64,000 nucleotides of DNA from Vermamoeba vermiformis. Its lineage: Eukaryota > Tubulinea > Echinamoebida. The stretch spans positions 186,001 to 250,000 of the forward strand of contig JBEWZL010000220.1 in assembly GCA_045837725.1 (NCBI GenBank). The letters run 5' to 3'. Within the stretch, counting starts at the first letter, position 1; every line of letters starts with the position of its first letter. The notes under the pieces were generated by a model. It had not been told where the DNA came from and searched no databases. It saw only the letters and a list, made by a program, of their open reading frames with translations. The position numbers were made by a program, and so were the translations under genes. This document shows positions 23,576-35,025 of the stretch, in pieces.

Positions 23576-26500
23576 ATGTTCCGTAGGGTAGTGATTTTGA
23601 TTTCACTTTTAATTATTTCGGATGCTTACTGCAACGTTATAATTAAAACCTCCTCACTATCAGTCCCTAGAAATACAATGTCTTCCATTCAAGTAGGAAG
23701 AAAGGCTTATTTTGTTGCCGGTTTCACTTACGACGGAGTTGGATCGGATGTAATTGACGTTTTTGACTTAACCACAAATCAATGGAATGGAACAATCATT
23801 ATAGAAAATTCAACTCGAGCTGCTGTAACGACTGTATCGAATGGCACGCACTTGTATCTGATTGGTGGCTATGATTATGTGAACCAACCCTATCTTTACA
23901 ACACGGCTAAACACGCGATGGTCCAAATGGTGAAGAGTGGTCAAACTGTGCGCGATGTATCCGGATTGGCTATATTTGGATCAACTGGTATTGTTATTGG
24001 AAGAGTCACTGCCAAACAGACCAGATCTATCGACTTTTTGGATTTGACAAATGGAACTTGGAGCTTTAACCGAGAGTTAACGCAAACATTAAGGAATTTA
24101 GCTACCGAACAATGGGTTTTCAATGTAGACAAATACATCTATATTGTTGGCACACTCAGAAATTCAACAGACACTTCGCACTCAACAGTTTGGAGATTCG
24201 AGATCGACACTCAAAAGCTGGCGAGATATGACAACGCTGCGTTTTATTATTCATCACTACAATCGCACAGTTATAATTATAACAATGGCATTGTCGTGAT
24301 GCAGCAAGCCACTCAGATTTTGGCCAACCAAATTTCAAGCGACAAATTCTTTTCTCTGACGATTGATACCAAACTCATTGGAACTTCATCACTGCCAGAA
24401 AAAACATTTGTATTTGACAACTCAGGCTATTTTATAATAGACTGGCCTTCAGAAAATTCGACCCGGATCGATCAGATCGACATCTACTTCACATTTGGAG
24501 GACCTGGCTATGCAGTCTATTGTCAGACTTTAACTGCAACGACATCTAATGTGTGTTTATATACAACTGGCAATTCTCAAGTAACTTGTTCGGCAATGGC
24601 AATATCTGGCGTCAACCAACAGCTAGCACTTGGATCAACTAAAAATCTGTTATGTAGCAATACGAACATTTACTTATACGATAGTTCAAGTCACTCCGTC
24701 ACCCCCTTCGCAGAGACATTTCAAAGTGTTTCGAAAGTTCTTTTGTCCGGCAACAATTTCTTCGTCTTTGACACGCAGAGCAACGGAACAATTTTCATGC
24801 ACACTTACACCTATGTCTCCGGCAACACTTTCGACCACACAAGTAGCACGGCTGCATGGGTACCCAATGCTATAGTAGGAAGCGACTTCATTTCTACGAC
24901 AGCAGCTGTCGTTGGTTTGAACTTGAATACTCAGGACAGCGTGGCACTTTCGCTGCCGACAAATGGCCTCAGTGCTTATTCAAAAGACTACTTTTTCTCG
25001 ATGAAATCACAAAGCGACAAAACATTTTTCAGCCAGATCGATGTTTATAGCCTCGAGGCACAGCAATGGCAAGAATTAATTATTCCGCCTTTCACTTTCA
25101 CGACGTTCGGATACACCCGTGCTGCAGTGTTGGACAATCGCATTGTGATGTGGTTTCAGACATCACTTTGCATATACGATCTTAGCAGTGGAGAATGGAC
25201 GGAAAATCTTCCCGCGCCCGTGGATGTGTTTGCAGAACCAAATGACGCGTTGACATGTAATGAAAATAGGTGACACTTGTCACGTGATTGTCAATATTTA
25301 GTGACGTTACAAGTCGTCATTATTTGGTGACCTTCCTATAATAAATATACACGCTATTTTCCTTACAGACATTAGAATGGCCAGTGATTGTAATCAATTC
25401 AACGGCGTTGTTAAGAGCCCAACTGGAGAAGCAATTCTTTTGGTTCCAATTACCAAACAATTGGACGAGCATTGACCCCGCACTACTGGTCCCAGATGGC
25501 AATTATTTGTACCAGTACTACGTGCACAACGACGTTATCTACGTAATTAGCAACAACACTGCTGCCGAGCTGCCTTATTCGCAGATATTTTATTACAACC
25601 TGAATGATCGGTCGTGGGAAAACCTTATCCTTCCTGTTGGCCAAACAACACCGACAGTCATGGCATTGGTCAATAATTCTTTAGCTTTCCTTGGCGACAA
25701 ACTGCTACAGACTTATCATATTCCAACGAAGACATGGAGCCAAGAAAAACTGTCGCAAACTGTGATATTTTCAACTGTCTTAGTGAACGACCAAGGCACT
25801 GCTATTGCGGCTGGTGGAACTTTGAATGACGAGCCTACAGACATCGTTTATATACTTACTGATGATGGCATTGAGCCTGACGCACCGCTCACAGCTCCTT
25901 CAACCGGTAGCGGGCCAAGCAGCTCCGTCACCTCGCCTTCAACAGGCACTCCCGGGGTGTCAAGTTTATCAACTGGCGAACTTGCTGCTGCTATTGTAGT
26001 GCCCATCGGAGTCGCAGTGATTGCTGGAGTGCTTATTGCAGTGCTATTAAGTCGCCGAAACAAACGAAGAAGAGCTGCTGGCACCATGACCATGACAGGC
26101 CTTGAAGCCAAGTACGGTGACTGGTACACACCTTTCAGCGACATCACGTTCGGTCAGCAGCTCGGTCAAGGCGCGTCTGGTCAAGTCTTCGAAGGTACTT
26201 GGAAGAGCACAAAAGTAGCGCTGAAAGTGAGCTCGACACAAGCGAACCAAACGGTGATCAGCGAACTCGAACTGATGATCAAACTGAGACCTCATCCGAA
26301 TGTCGTACAACTTTTTGGCTTCAGTGTACATCCAGAGACGCACAGTGTCATATTGATCCTCGAGCTGTGCAATCAAGGATCGTTAGATTCGACCCTGTAC
26401 GACACTAAGAAAGACTTTTCTATGAAACAAAAGTTGACGTGGCTCGTTGGCATCAGCAAAGGTCTCAGTCATCTCCATTCGAACAACATTGTGCATCGAG

Positions 26501-26980
26501 ACGTTGCAGCACGTAATGTCTTGTTACATCAAGGCGAGGCAAAGATAACAGATTTTGGCATGAGCAGACTGATTGACGAACAAAAACAACATGGTACGAC
26601 AAAATCTGAACTCGGTCCTATTCGTTGGATGGCACCTGAATCTCTCAAAGTGAAACAGTACTCTTCTAAATCAGGTAAGCGCCGTGTCTTTGCAAAAATT
26701 CGTTGGTGACACTTTGACACGTTGATGACACATTTTGTTCACAGATGTCTGGTCATTTGGTATTCTCATGTATGAGGTTATTGTTCAAGAAGAGCCGCAT
26801 ATAAAAGCAGATGCGATCGAGATTGGACGACTGATCCGGGATCAAGGAGTGACACCTTCAATTCCGTCGTCATGTCCTGCTGAACTTTCGACACTGATGA
26901 AAGAATGCTGGAAATTGAATGCAGAACAACGCCCAAAAATTGATGATATCGTCAGCACACTTGAAAATATTAACGCATAA
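23576..26980 (+). CDS. Receptor protein kinase with kelch-like ectodomain and tyrosine-kinase motifs
   Basis: Exon 1 begins at ATG 23576, the start that gives a signal peptide (VVILISLLIISDAYC). Exons end near 25255, run from about 25369 to 26674, and finish with 26745-26980; roughly 1,070 residues. The ectodomain has repeated kelch-type units (IDVFDLTTNQWNG, IFYYNLNDRSWEN) and many N-glycosylation sites. A Ser/Thr/Pro stalk and one membrane helix (AAAIVVPIGVAVIAGVLIAV) precede a basic stop-transfer RRNKRRR. The kinase has GQGASGQVF, VALKVSS, HRDVAARN, DFGMSR, GPIRWMAPESL and SDVWSFGILMYE. HRDxAARN and P-I-R-W-M-A-P-E are hallmarks of tyrosine kinases. All catalytic residues are present. The exon 1/exon 2 junction does not join in frame with standard sites; a one-base excess at ACA-T|GTAATG is one reading. 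Confidence 0.88.
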
Positions 26981-27000
26981 GAATGTTTATATACGGATCG

Positions 27001-28484
27001 TTAACGGATCCACATCCGAAGTAAAATAAAAGCTGCTAATATACTTCTCGCAAATGATAAATTAGACGCACTGGATGCTATTGGTCCAGATTGTGGTGTC
27101 TGCAAAGATGAAGGAGGCACGCCAACGATGCTGATTGGTTGGTTCTGGCTCACCGAACTGTTTGCAGCCCAAAATATCGCTCGAACAAGCATTTCTTGGT
27201 ACTGACCATAATAATCTCATTAGTAAAATAGCATCCTAAACGTTCTCAGAGAATCCCAAGTTCCGATCCGAAAGAATTCGATGTCTTGTCCAATTTTTTC
27301 ACAATGGTTTTTGAGCGAATATTGGGTTTCCAAAAAAGGAAATAACGTACTAATTGTGTTTGCCACACGTCCTCGCGATGTCCCATCGCATTATAGAACA
27401 CTCGTCCATCGCCGTAGTTTTGAAGCCACGCTATCGGATAAGGCTCCGCATCTCTGAATCAACTATTAGTACGCATATTATCCTATTTAATATATTTTTA
27501 AGTTACCTATATCGTTGTTCGTCCATTCCAGTGCTGTTTAACTTTAATAACGGGATAATTGTTCCGCTCAAATTGAAATTTTTGAACATGTACCATTCTT
27601 CGAATAGACTAAACGACGAAGCTATAAAAATGGTTAAACATGTTGCTGTCATATCATAATTTCCTAATTTGGATAAATTACCAAGATGAGCAGTGATCGG
27701 ATCTTCAAGCACTTTTGTTACCGTAGCTTTTTGTTGAGATCCGTGCCACTCAAACTCGCCTCCCTATACAATTACCTTAGTTTGAGTTACATATTATGTA
27801 ATTACATCATCTATCTTACTAGCATTTCTATATAAGGCAAAAAATTGTGCAGCGTGTCAGATGCGCAATGTAAACCAACGAATCCGTGACCAGCAGCGAC
27901 CCAATCAACAAGTTCTTGTGGTCCGGTTGATGCCATTGGCGTTCCCTATAATAAATTTTCCTATTTTAGGCGCACCGAACTTTTCTATCGAATTTGAAAA
28001 ATTTTGTCTTACGCCATCTGAACTAGTCTGGGTTAGATCTCCTGTCGTGTAGAAAATTACGACGTCATAATTCAATAAATTATTCGCGCTAATTGTATCT
28101 GCATCTTTTGTGTTTGTCACCTAAAGATTACGACAGCAATTAAAAAATCAAATTTTGAAAAACCTTGCCAAATCTTAATTATGCTTGTACTACCCTTAAA
28201 AATACGTACATGTTTTATGAAAATTATTTTCACTCGTAATAAAGGCAGTTGTCAATTTTTTAACCCGATCCAAGAATCGTACTTACATTGAATCCGTTCT
28301 TTGCTGCCAATGAGTTCATAATTTGGTCAATGAAACTCGGTTGGCCATTACTCCTAACAACCGTAGAGTGTTCGTAGCCTTGAGACTTTGTCAAGACAAG
28401 TACTCGCGGATTTGCTGCTCTCGCGACAGTATTTACGCATAAAACAGATAATATAACGATACAAATCCTGGTAATTATAACCAT
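27001..28484 (-). CDS. ThuA-like domain protein, secreted, possibly GPI-anchored
   Basis: About six exons on the minus strand. Exon 1 encodes a signal peptide (RICIVILSVLCVNTVARA) and the opening strand RVLVLTKSQGYEHSTVV. Later exons give NYDVVIFYTTGDLTQ, ELVDWVAAGHGFVGLHCA, EFEWHGSQQKATVTKV, AEPYPIAWLQNYGDGRVFY, NAMGHREDVW and RAIFWAANSS. This is the ThuA/trehalose-utilisation-like fold, a class I glutamine-amidotransferase-like fold of uncertain activity. The final exon adds a Ser-rich spacer and a hydrophobic C-terminus with a short basic end. That could be a GPI signal or a weak membrane anchor. It converges with the kelch kinase gene only 20 bases away. Substrate is not predictable. Confidence 0.8.
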
Positions 28485-29278
28485 GTTGCTTACAAAATGA
28501 AATAATAATAAATTAAAGCGTCTTATGAGTCAAACAATTAATTTTGAACCGAAATTTATCTCGGTTTTAACGCACGAGCAAGATCTGGCCCAGATATAAT
28601 AAATTGTTCGTCTACTATTATACAACAGTCCGTATTTTCGAGGAAGACAACGTGGGCAAGGAGATCCGTACGAGCCCATTGCACACCCGGATTTCTCACC
28701 CACGATCAAGTCCTCCTCGAAAAAGTCTAATTAAGTTATATAACCATATTGGATAGTGTAGGACTGTGGCCAATTGAATAGAAAGATTATTTGTAATTTT
28801 TTTAAATATTTTTTTTCGATCGTTGACAAGATCCAGGCTCATTTAACGATCTACAAGTCTTGTAGTACTAGTAATAAATTATAAAAATACTTACGAATTT
28901 TTTGAACGACTTGGTTCGCACGCCAATTCTCCCATAATAAAAAATCGGATCCGATCGTGTTGGGCTAAAACAATCAAACAAGCGTAATGATCTGAAAATG
29001 GTTCAATTTTAATTTGACTTCAAATTATATTGATTATCAGGGCGAAATAGTTGGAATCTTGATGATGATGAAGGTATTCCCGTTCCCTTCGCCAATATCT
29101 CTTTTTTGCCTCAGATCTTATGCCAACATGTATATAATACCAATTTATATGACCTATATACCATTTTAATTACGAGGGTCTATTTTTGCGCGCTCTTCTA
29201 GCGTTTTTAGGCCAGATCTTTTGGCTCGATCCAGATGCGATCACAAATCCGCTTTTAGTACAAGAAATACAGTGGAAT
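28485..29278. other. Intergenic region rich in GATC words, with a hairpin
   Basis: No coding exon is convincing. The stretch holds the long imperfect hairpin described separately at 28635-28723. It also has ten GATC tetramers between 28801 and 29280, where one or two would be expected at this base composition. Confidence 0.5.
28635..28723. ncRNA. Candidate structured RNA or inverted repeat
   Basis: Outer arms 28635-28648 (TTTTCGAGGAAGAC) and 28710-28723 pair at 13 of 14 positions. After a small internal loop, CGTGGG (28651-28656) pairs with CCCACG (28699-28704). The 42-base interior could form a further GGGC/GCCC hairpin. Local GC is well above the AT-rich surroundings. No known RNA family is recognised and the strand is unknown. 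It could equally be a small palindromic repeat. Confidence 0.3.
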
Positions 29279-29682
29279 TTATTTGCAAGATTTGCCGATC
29301 CATTCGTAATAATCGACATTACCAGGTCCTAATTGCGCTGAAATGACTTCCGGCACTGTGTAAGGATGATTTTTCTTGACGAACGATGTGATCTCGTCCA
29401 ATAATGCAGTCTTCGTCTTAATCATCAGTAATAATTCTTCATCGGCATTCAATTTGCCTTCCCACATATAATATGATTTAATTTTTGGGATTACGTTGAC
29501 ACAAGCGACTAATTTGTTCTCGATCAGACCTTTGGCCAGATCTGACAAAACACAAAGGAATTAAAATATGAATTTAAAGTATATAGAGCATATAATACGT
29601 AGTGGTACTTACTTTCAGCAACTTTTTCGTCCGGAACAGTGATCCAGGCCGCAGAATATTCGCTTTGAGTTGGATGTGACAT
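29279..29682 (-). CDS. CUTA: CutA1 divalent-ion tolerance protein
   Basis: Two exons, 29613-29682 and 29279-29541, giving 110 residues. CutA1 is a small trimeric protein linked to divalent metal tolerance in bacteria, and found in plastids, mitochondria or membranes in eukaryotes. The conserved order is seen: AAWITVPDEKVAE, LAKGLIENKLVACVNVIPKI, YYMWEGKLNADEELLLMIKT, HPYTVPEVISAQLG and a C-terminal YYEWI. It has the usual family length and no targeting extension, so a cytosolic location is likely. Confidence 0.95.
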
Positions 29683-30401
29683 TATATTTCTTATAAGGGC
29701 GCTATTCAGTATTTTTCCTGTTTATTATATTATTATATTACTTTTTATTAGTATCTTAACAATATGAATGCAGATCTGAAGCCGTGTGATTGACAAATAA
29801 TTTTTAAAAATAATTTTGACACTCCTGATCCAATAAATCAATATTAAAATAAAAAATAATACTTACCACTACGATTGTTAATTTTGTTAATATTTTTGCG
29901 CGAGTTAACAAGTCGGCGGACCAGATCTGAGCGCAGGAACATCGAATTAGCAATAGAACCTTACCCAAACCACAAAGCGATGATTAATAACAATAGTTCG
30001 TGCTTATTGATCATATTTGATGCATTTACTAGATTACCTTGTCTTGTGCTCTTCAATCGACAAAATTTTAAAATTTTCTTTTCCCTCCGATAATTTTAAC
30101 TCGACTCTTTATCGCCTTGAATAATAAATCTTATTCAATACGAATAGGTCTATATAAAAGTGCTTTAATTTCACCATTTTTGCTCTGACTAGTTAAATTC
30201 TATCGACCCGATCTGCCTCCGTTGAACAATCAACCAATTCCATTATTAGAATATAACATGCGATGCATAATTACCTACTCTCTTAATTATTCGTGCTAGC
30301 ACAACTGACGTGACAGCACCGGATCCATGAATTTGCCTTGGCCAAATCACGTTTATTCAAAGGCCATTACTATTATCAGGTTTTATTAAATTCATCCTCT
30401 C
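29683..30401. other. Intergenic region
   Basis: AT-rich spacer between the CutA start and the 3' end of the aminotransferase. The open frame near 29875-30093 has no domain-like sequence and is not supported. No RNA gene is seen. Confidence 0.5.
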
Positions 30402-33073
30402 TTAGTGTTGCTCTAAAGGCTCCCACGCTTTAATCAAGTGTTGTTGTGCTTCAATGCTGCGGACTGCAATGCGCACGAATGACGGTGATTCGTAACCTTG
30501 TTGACCCCATCTATATTTAAATACGATTGATATTAATATGTGGTGTATAATAAGGGTATATATTCTATTTAATCGTACCGTACTGGCACTCCTGCTTGTT
30601 TCGCTAACAATTGTGCTTTTTCAGCAATTTTATCGTCATGTGTGTCAATCCACAACCTAATATAACAATATATTAGCATTAAATAATAAGAATGATGTAT
30701 AGATATGATAATAATATCGTAATTGAGCTTCGTATTATCGTTCAAAAGTAACCGAAATGAGCGTGAAAATTAACCGTGAAATTTTTTCACGCGGCTGTCT
30801 AACCGAAAATTAAATCGGATTCAATAAGATTTAAAATACACCGTATTATATATAACTAAATCGTACCAGCTCGTCCATTTCTGACCATGAACAGTCCAAC
30901 TCGGATGTCGTTTTTTCAACCACTCAACTGTATATTCACGCCATTGAGTTGTCACGTCCCATGTCTGTTGCATATAATCAGCTTCAGTCACCACTGCTTC
31001 AATGAATGCTAGTGCTGCGGTGTTGAGCGACCACGGGACCTAATCGTTCATGAAACAAAAAATTCGTTAGTTTTTCTGCATTTAACAAGAATAACTTTAT
31101 TTTTCGCTCGGAACAATACGATTCGTAATGCTATTATAAAATACGATTGATAATCGAATGAATAACGTAACGAAGCAGATCCGCTAATGCGCGGATCAAC
31201 ACTAAAAATAATTTTGATATTTTTTTGTTCGTAATGATCAATTGAATATGTCTATAGCGATTATTTGTTATAATGAAGCTAATTAATCGTTAAACTTACT
31301 TGAATTCGTTTAATTTTGACCATTAATTCTTCACTCGGCGCCAAAACACTTCCAATTCGAATACCTTCACATCAATATTAATGCTAATTCGATATTATGA
31401 TACAATATGAACTATATGTATTAGTAAATATCAACGGCCGGTACCGAATTGCAAAAATTCTAAATTAGGGAAAATTCAATTTTTTTTGGAATCATCAATG
31501 CAAATCTCCGACGCTCGATTGAATCGAATATGATAATGGCATGATTATTAGATCGATAATAATGATTATAATCGAATACGTACCAGGACAAGCCCAAATT
31601 TTAGTCCAACTGTGCAGGATCCAAACGGCGATGTTACGCTCTTTCAATAACTTTTCAACCCATTCATGGCACGTTGTCAAACTATTTTCTCTCCAATTAA
31701 GTCCTTCCCAAGGCAACACTACGAACCAATATTATTATAATCAACTCCTGCGTATTTCAAAATCAAGTCGGCTAGATCCGGCCGGAGAAATTTTTTCAGC
31801 GACGAGATTTTAAAAACTTTCAAAATAATTATTAACATGTATTAAAATACGTACTTGATTCGTCTATTAATACGTAGCTATTATCAGCGCAATGTGTCTC
31901 GATATATTTTTTCATTTGTTCGACGGGCAAGTAATCGCCAGTAGGATTGCAAGGATTAATTATAGCACTAATACTAGCTACTGTCTTATCATTAGGATGC
32001 AATATTTGTCGTCCGTGAGCCTATATATCAAAATAATATAAGAATTAATGCAATAATAAGCTAAATTTTTTAAACGAGCCAATTTGTCCAGATCCGAAAA
32101 AAACTTTTTGAAACAAAGAATAATGATCATATTAGTACTCATATGATAATATTTATACATACTTCTGCGGCACGTTGATATTCGCGGTATTGGACTGGGT
32201 GGCCGTTAGCAAATGTGGATCCAGGCCTCCATGGTCCCGCGGGGGCGGATCTAGAAGAATTATTAGCGCATTTCATCTATTGCCATATACTATAATATAT
32301 GCACGATAGTATCATTAAGTGAATCAAATTCAATAGGAGATCTGGATCGTTCGTACCTCGTAATCAGATCTATTAACTCACTGGCGCCATTTCCCAATGT
32401 GAATCGAGATTTGACGTCTTTATTAGGCACGAGCCATTTAGCGAGGACTATAAGAGGGCTAGTTAGTTGGATCTGGCATCTACGTGTCACAAATTTTTCG
32501 TATTTTCTGACTTACGAGAAAGAGCGGGTTCAAAATCGGCAGCAGGGTAATGTTGAATAGTCTAAATAATAATATGCACATGTTAATTAACGTGTCGTTG
32601 ATATTTTTTTCACGATCAGGGATTCAACTTTCTTGAATAAGCCAGAAAAACCGAAAAAAATCTTGTCAAAAATGCCGTTAATTTTTAGAAAGTCGGTTAT
32701 AATAATGTGCGTCAAATAGAAAACTTTCTATCGACACGAAAAAAATATCTAATTGTATTACGGTCTCAAAATGCTATATTTACCTGAAGCGACGCGATTG
32801 CGGCCTCCAAAGCTGCATAAAATTTGAACGTGAATATTTTTAGATTCTAACCGATTTAAGAAAGAGCAATTCAATAGATCTACCTTTTTTTGGGATGCCC
32901 AGAGGGTTTGTCGTAACGCTAAAGTCTTCTTTATAGTTAGAAACTAAGCGCCAATCCTGTCCTCCGTGAAAAGTCTGCGTATTCGAATCCCAAATCTGTT
33001 TCTCTTCGCTCATTTTGCGTTTTGGAATAAATAAATCGATTTTTGACGTCTCCTTATTAATTTCCGCATTCAT
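30402..33073 (-). CDS. PLP-dependent class I/II aminotransferase, CobD/HisC-like
   Basis: About ten exons, all in consistent phase, with start MNAEINKETSK at 33073. The conserved order is DFSVTTNPLGIPKKALEAAI, HYPAADFEPALS, LGNGASELIDL, INPCNPTGDYLPVEQ, VLIDES, HSWTKIWACPGIRIGSVLAP (the Lys that binds pyridoxal phosphate) and FVRIAVRS near the end (substrate carboxylate Arg). The N-terminal NPLG motif and the spacing resemble bacterial CobD (threonine-phosphate decarboxylase) and HisC (histidinol-phosphate aminotransferase). Its exact substrate cannot be read from sequence. A PWRPGSTFANGHPVQY segment in the middle is unlike typical HisC. Confidence 0.85.
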
Positions 33074-33686
33074 GATAATCGAGACCACATTTCTACATTA
33101 GGAGTTCTCAATATGATAAGATAAATATCTTCGCACAGCTTACGATAAGAAAATTTTGCGCACACACAAAAATTTTCTCGATCGAGAATCGGCGAATAGC
33201 TTTTTTTTCAATATCTTTCGATGAATTTAGGTGCGCATGGTCTAAAACTACGTGAAAATGCTAATTTTCCACAAAAGATCCTGCTACTAACCTCAACCGA
33301 CTACCTGAGCTGCGGATCTGCTAAAAAATACTTGAACTAAAGCTTTGTAACGAGAGTTTAGGTGCGTTAGGTCCTCAAGAAAGTATAAATTTCATATCGT
33401 TCAGGGATGCGTTCCAATTCAGAATGGACGCTTGCGATTGGTCCAATTGGCGGGATCTCTTCAGAAAATTGGCGCAAATTAATCTGATTCGTCGGCTCAG
33501 AAATTTCTTTTTCGTTTCACACCTGTTTGATAACGGAAAACTTGCTCGATTTCTCTTTTTCATCTCGAACAGGCAGCTGATAAACGAATCTGCTTCGGCC
33601 ATCCACTTTTTGTTTCAAACTGTCTGCTATTATTTCCCTTTGGGCTCAGATCCGTCCACCGTGGAGCCTCCTACTCGAGTTCAATA
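33074..33686. other. Intergenic, divergent promoters
   Basis: This lies between the aminotransferase and the small zinc-finger gene. A frame from 33424 ends in TAA overlapping the next ATG (TAATG at 33685-33689). It could be an upstream ORF but lacks domain features. Confidence 0.45.
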
Positions 33687-34504
33687 ATGCCCCGTAGAGC
33701 GACTAGTAAGTTTTTCAACCGAAACAAAAGTTTTCCTTCGATCGTCGTTTTTAAATTTTTCCAAATCCCGATGAGCGAAAGGAGTCGTAACCTATCGCAT
33801 TATTACACGTTCTAATAGTCTAACACTATTAATTTACAGAGGTTGTAACGAACTGTGCCATCTGTTTGGGTCATAATCGCGATCAGGATGATCCTTTCGA
33901 ACTTTGCGAGTCCCATTCGAAAGTGTTGTACAAAAAGTTCAATGATCTCCTTACTGCTTTCGAAGGTGACTTTGAAGAGATGGTCGTAACCTTACTTCAC
34001 CTTGGATCCAAGTTCAATAAGATCTCGCCAAACGAACTAGGTGAAATACTCGTTGATAGGCTCAATTGGACCTTGCCTAATTTATCGAGAGAGTCGAAGA
34101 GTGCCAGGTTTAATTCTACGCAAGCCCTTAAGCGATACTGCCGGGAGAAATACAAAGAGAATCCATCCAAGATGAAGAGCAAACCGCCGAAGAATAGTTG
34201 CTCCAAGAATGAATTCATGAACTGGGCCATCGCTAATAAAATAGACTTGTCAGCTTTCAAGACCAGAGCCTACAGAAAGCGCAACGTCAATCACAACCAA
34301 GAAGATTCGACATCCGGCGATAAAGAAATGAGCGAATCAATGGATATGGACTCTGAAGAAGACTCTGAACCAGAAGAATCCAGCGACCAAGAAGTTAAAG
34401 AGTCTCCTGATGCTGCTGGAACCGCTAATTCCGAATCTGGAAGTATGAGTGAAGCTGAACAAGCAGTCATTCAAGCTTTAACCGCTATGGACGGTCAGAT
34501 TTAA
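33687..34504 (+). CDS. Small Cys/His-finger protein with acidic tail, unknown function
   Basis: Exons 33687-33705 and 33840-34504 give 227 residues. The start MPRRATKVVTNC is chosen because the 19-base first exon splices in frame. Residues about 11-31 hold C-x2-C-x2-H and C-x3-H spacing (NCAICLGH...ELCESH), a small zinc-binding knuckle. A helical middle follows (FNDLLTAFEGDFEEMVVTLL; ALKRYCREKYKENPSKMKSK) with basic clusters. The last 60 residues are very rich in Glu, Asp and Ser. This basic-then-acidic layout suggests a nuclear or RNA/chromatin-linked protein, but no family is recognised. Confidence 0.7.
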
Positions 34505-35025
34505 ATATCCGCTGCATTTTTGCGTTATGGCGGGGATATAACATAAGTCTGGCTGAATAGGCGAAGAGGATTCAGATGTGAAATATAATTGTATTATAAT
34601 CCTATTTATTTTGTTTATTTTGATGTAATTTACTTTTTGCGGTTTTGTATAAATATAAGGAATATATAAATAAAAGTTTTGCGTTTTTTCCCAACTTTGT
34701 GTTCGTAGATCGCGATCAGGCAGTTGCGATTCAATTTCGATTTCACAGCCAGAGAAAGACTCGTGACTGACATATATTGAATATATGGTCTCAATAGTAT
34801 CGCGGGCCAAAGATATGTTTCGTTTCACGTGCAAGAAAGAGATCTGCTGGATTGTGATTCCAAGCGGATTTGGAAAATTTCAAAAATGGAATCCGATGCA
34901 ATTAAATAAAGAATATTAACACGTCATTACATATTACATTGTAACGTAACAATAATGCATGTTGTTTTGACACAATTTTATTTACAAGCAAAATAGTTTC
35001 GCATCTACATCTCGATATTCCGTCT
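34505..35025. other. Convergent 3' intergenic region
   Basis: This holds the 3' UTRs of the zinc-finger gene and Prp22, which point at each other. Open frames here are not domain-like. No RNA gene is seen. Confidence 0.5.

Noticed and set aside
30771-30790. CGTGAAA/TTTCACG inverted repeat
   Set aside because: It is short, lies in an intron, and is common by chance in AT-rich DNA.
33424-33687. 87-codon frame overlapping the zinc-finger gene start by TAATG
   Set aside because: It lacks domain features and conserved composition. It lies in a probable promoter/5' UTR.
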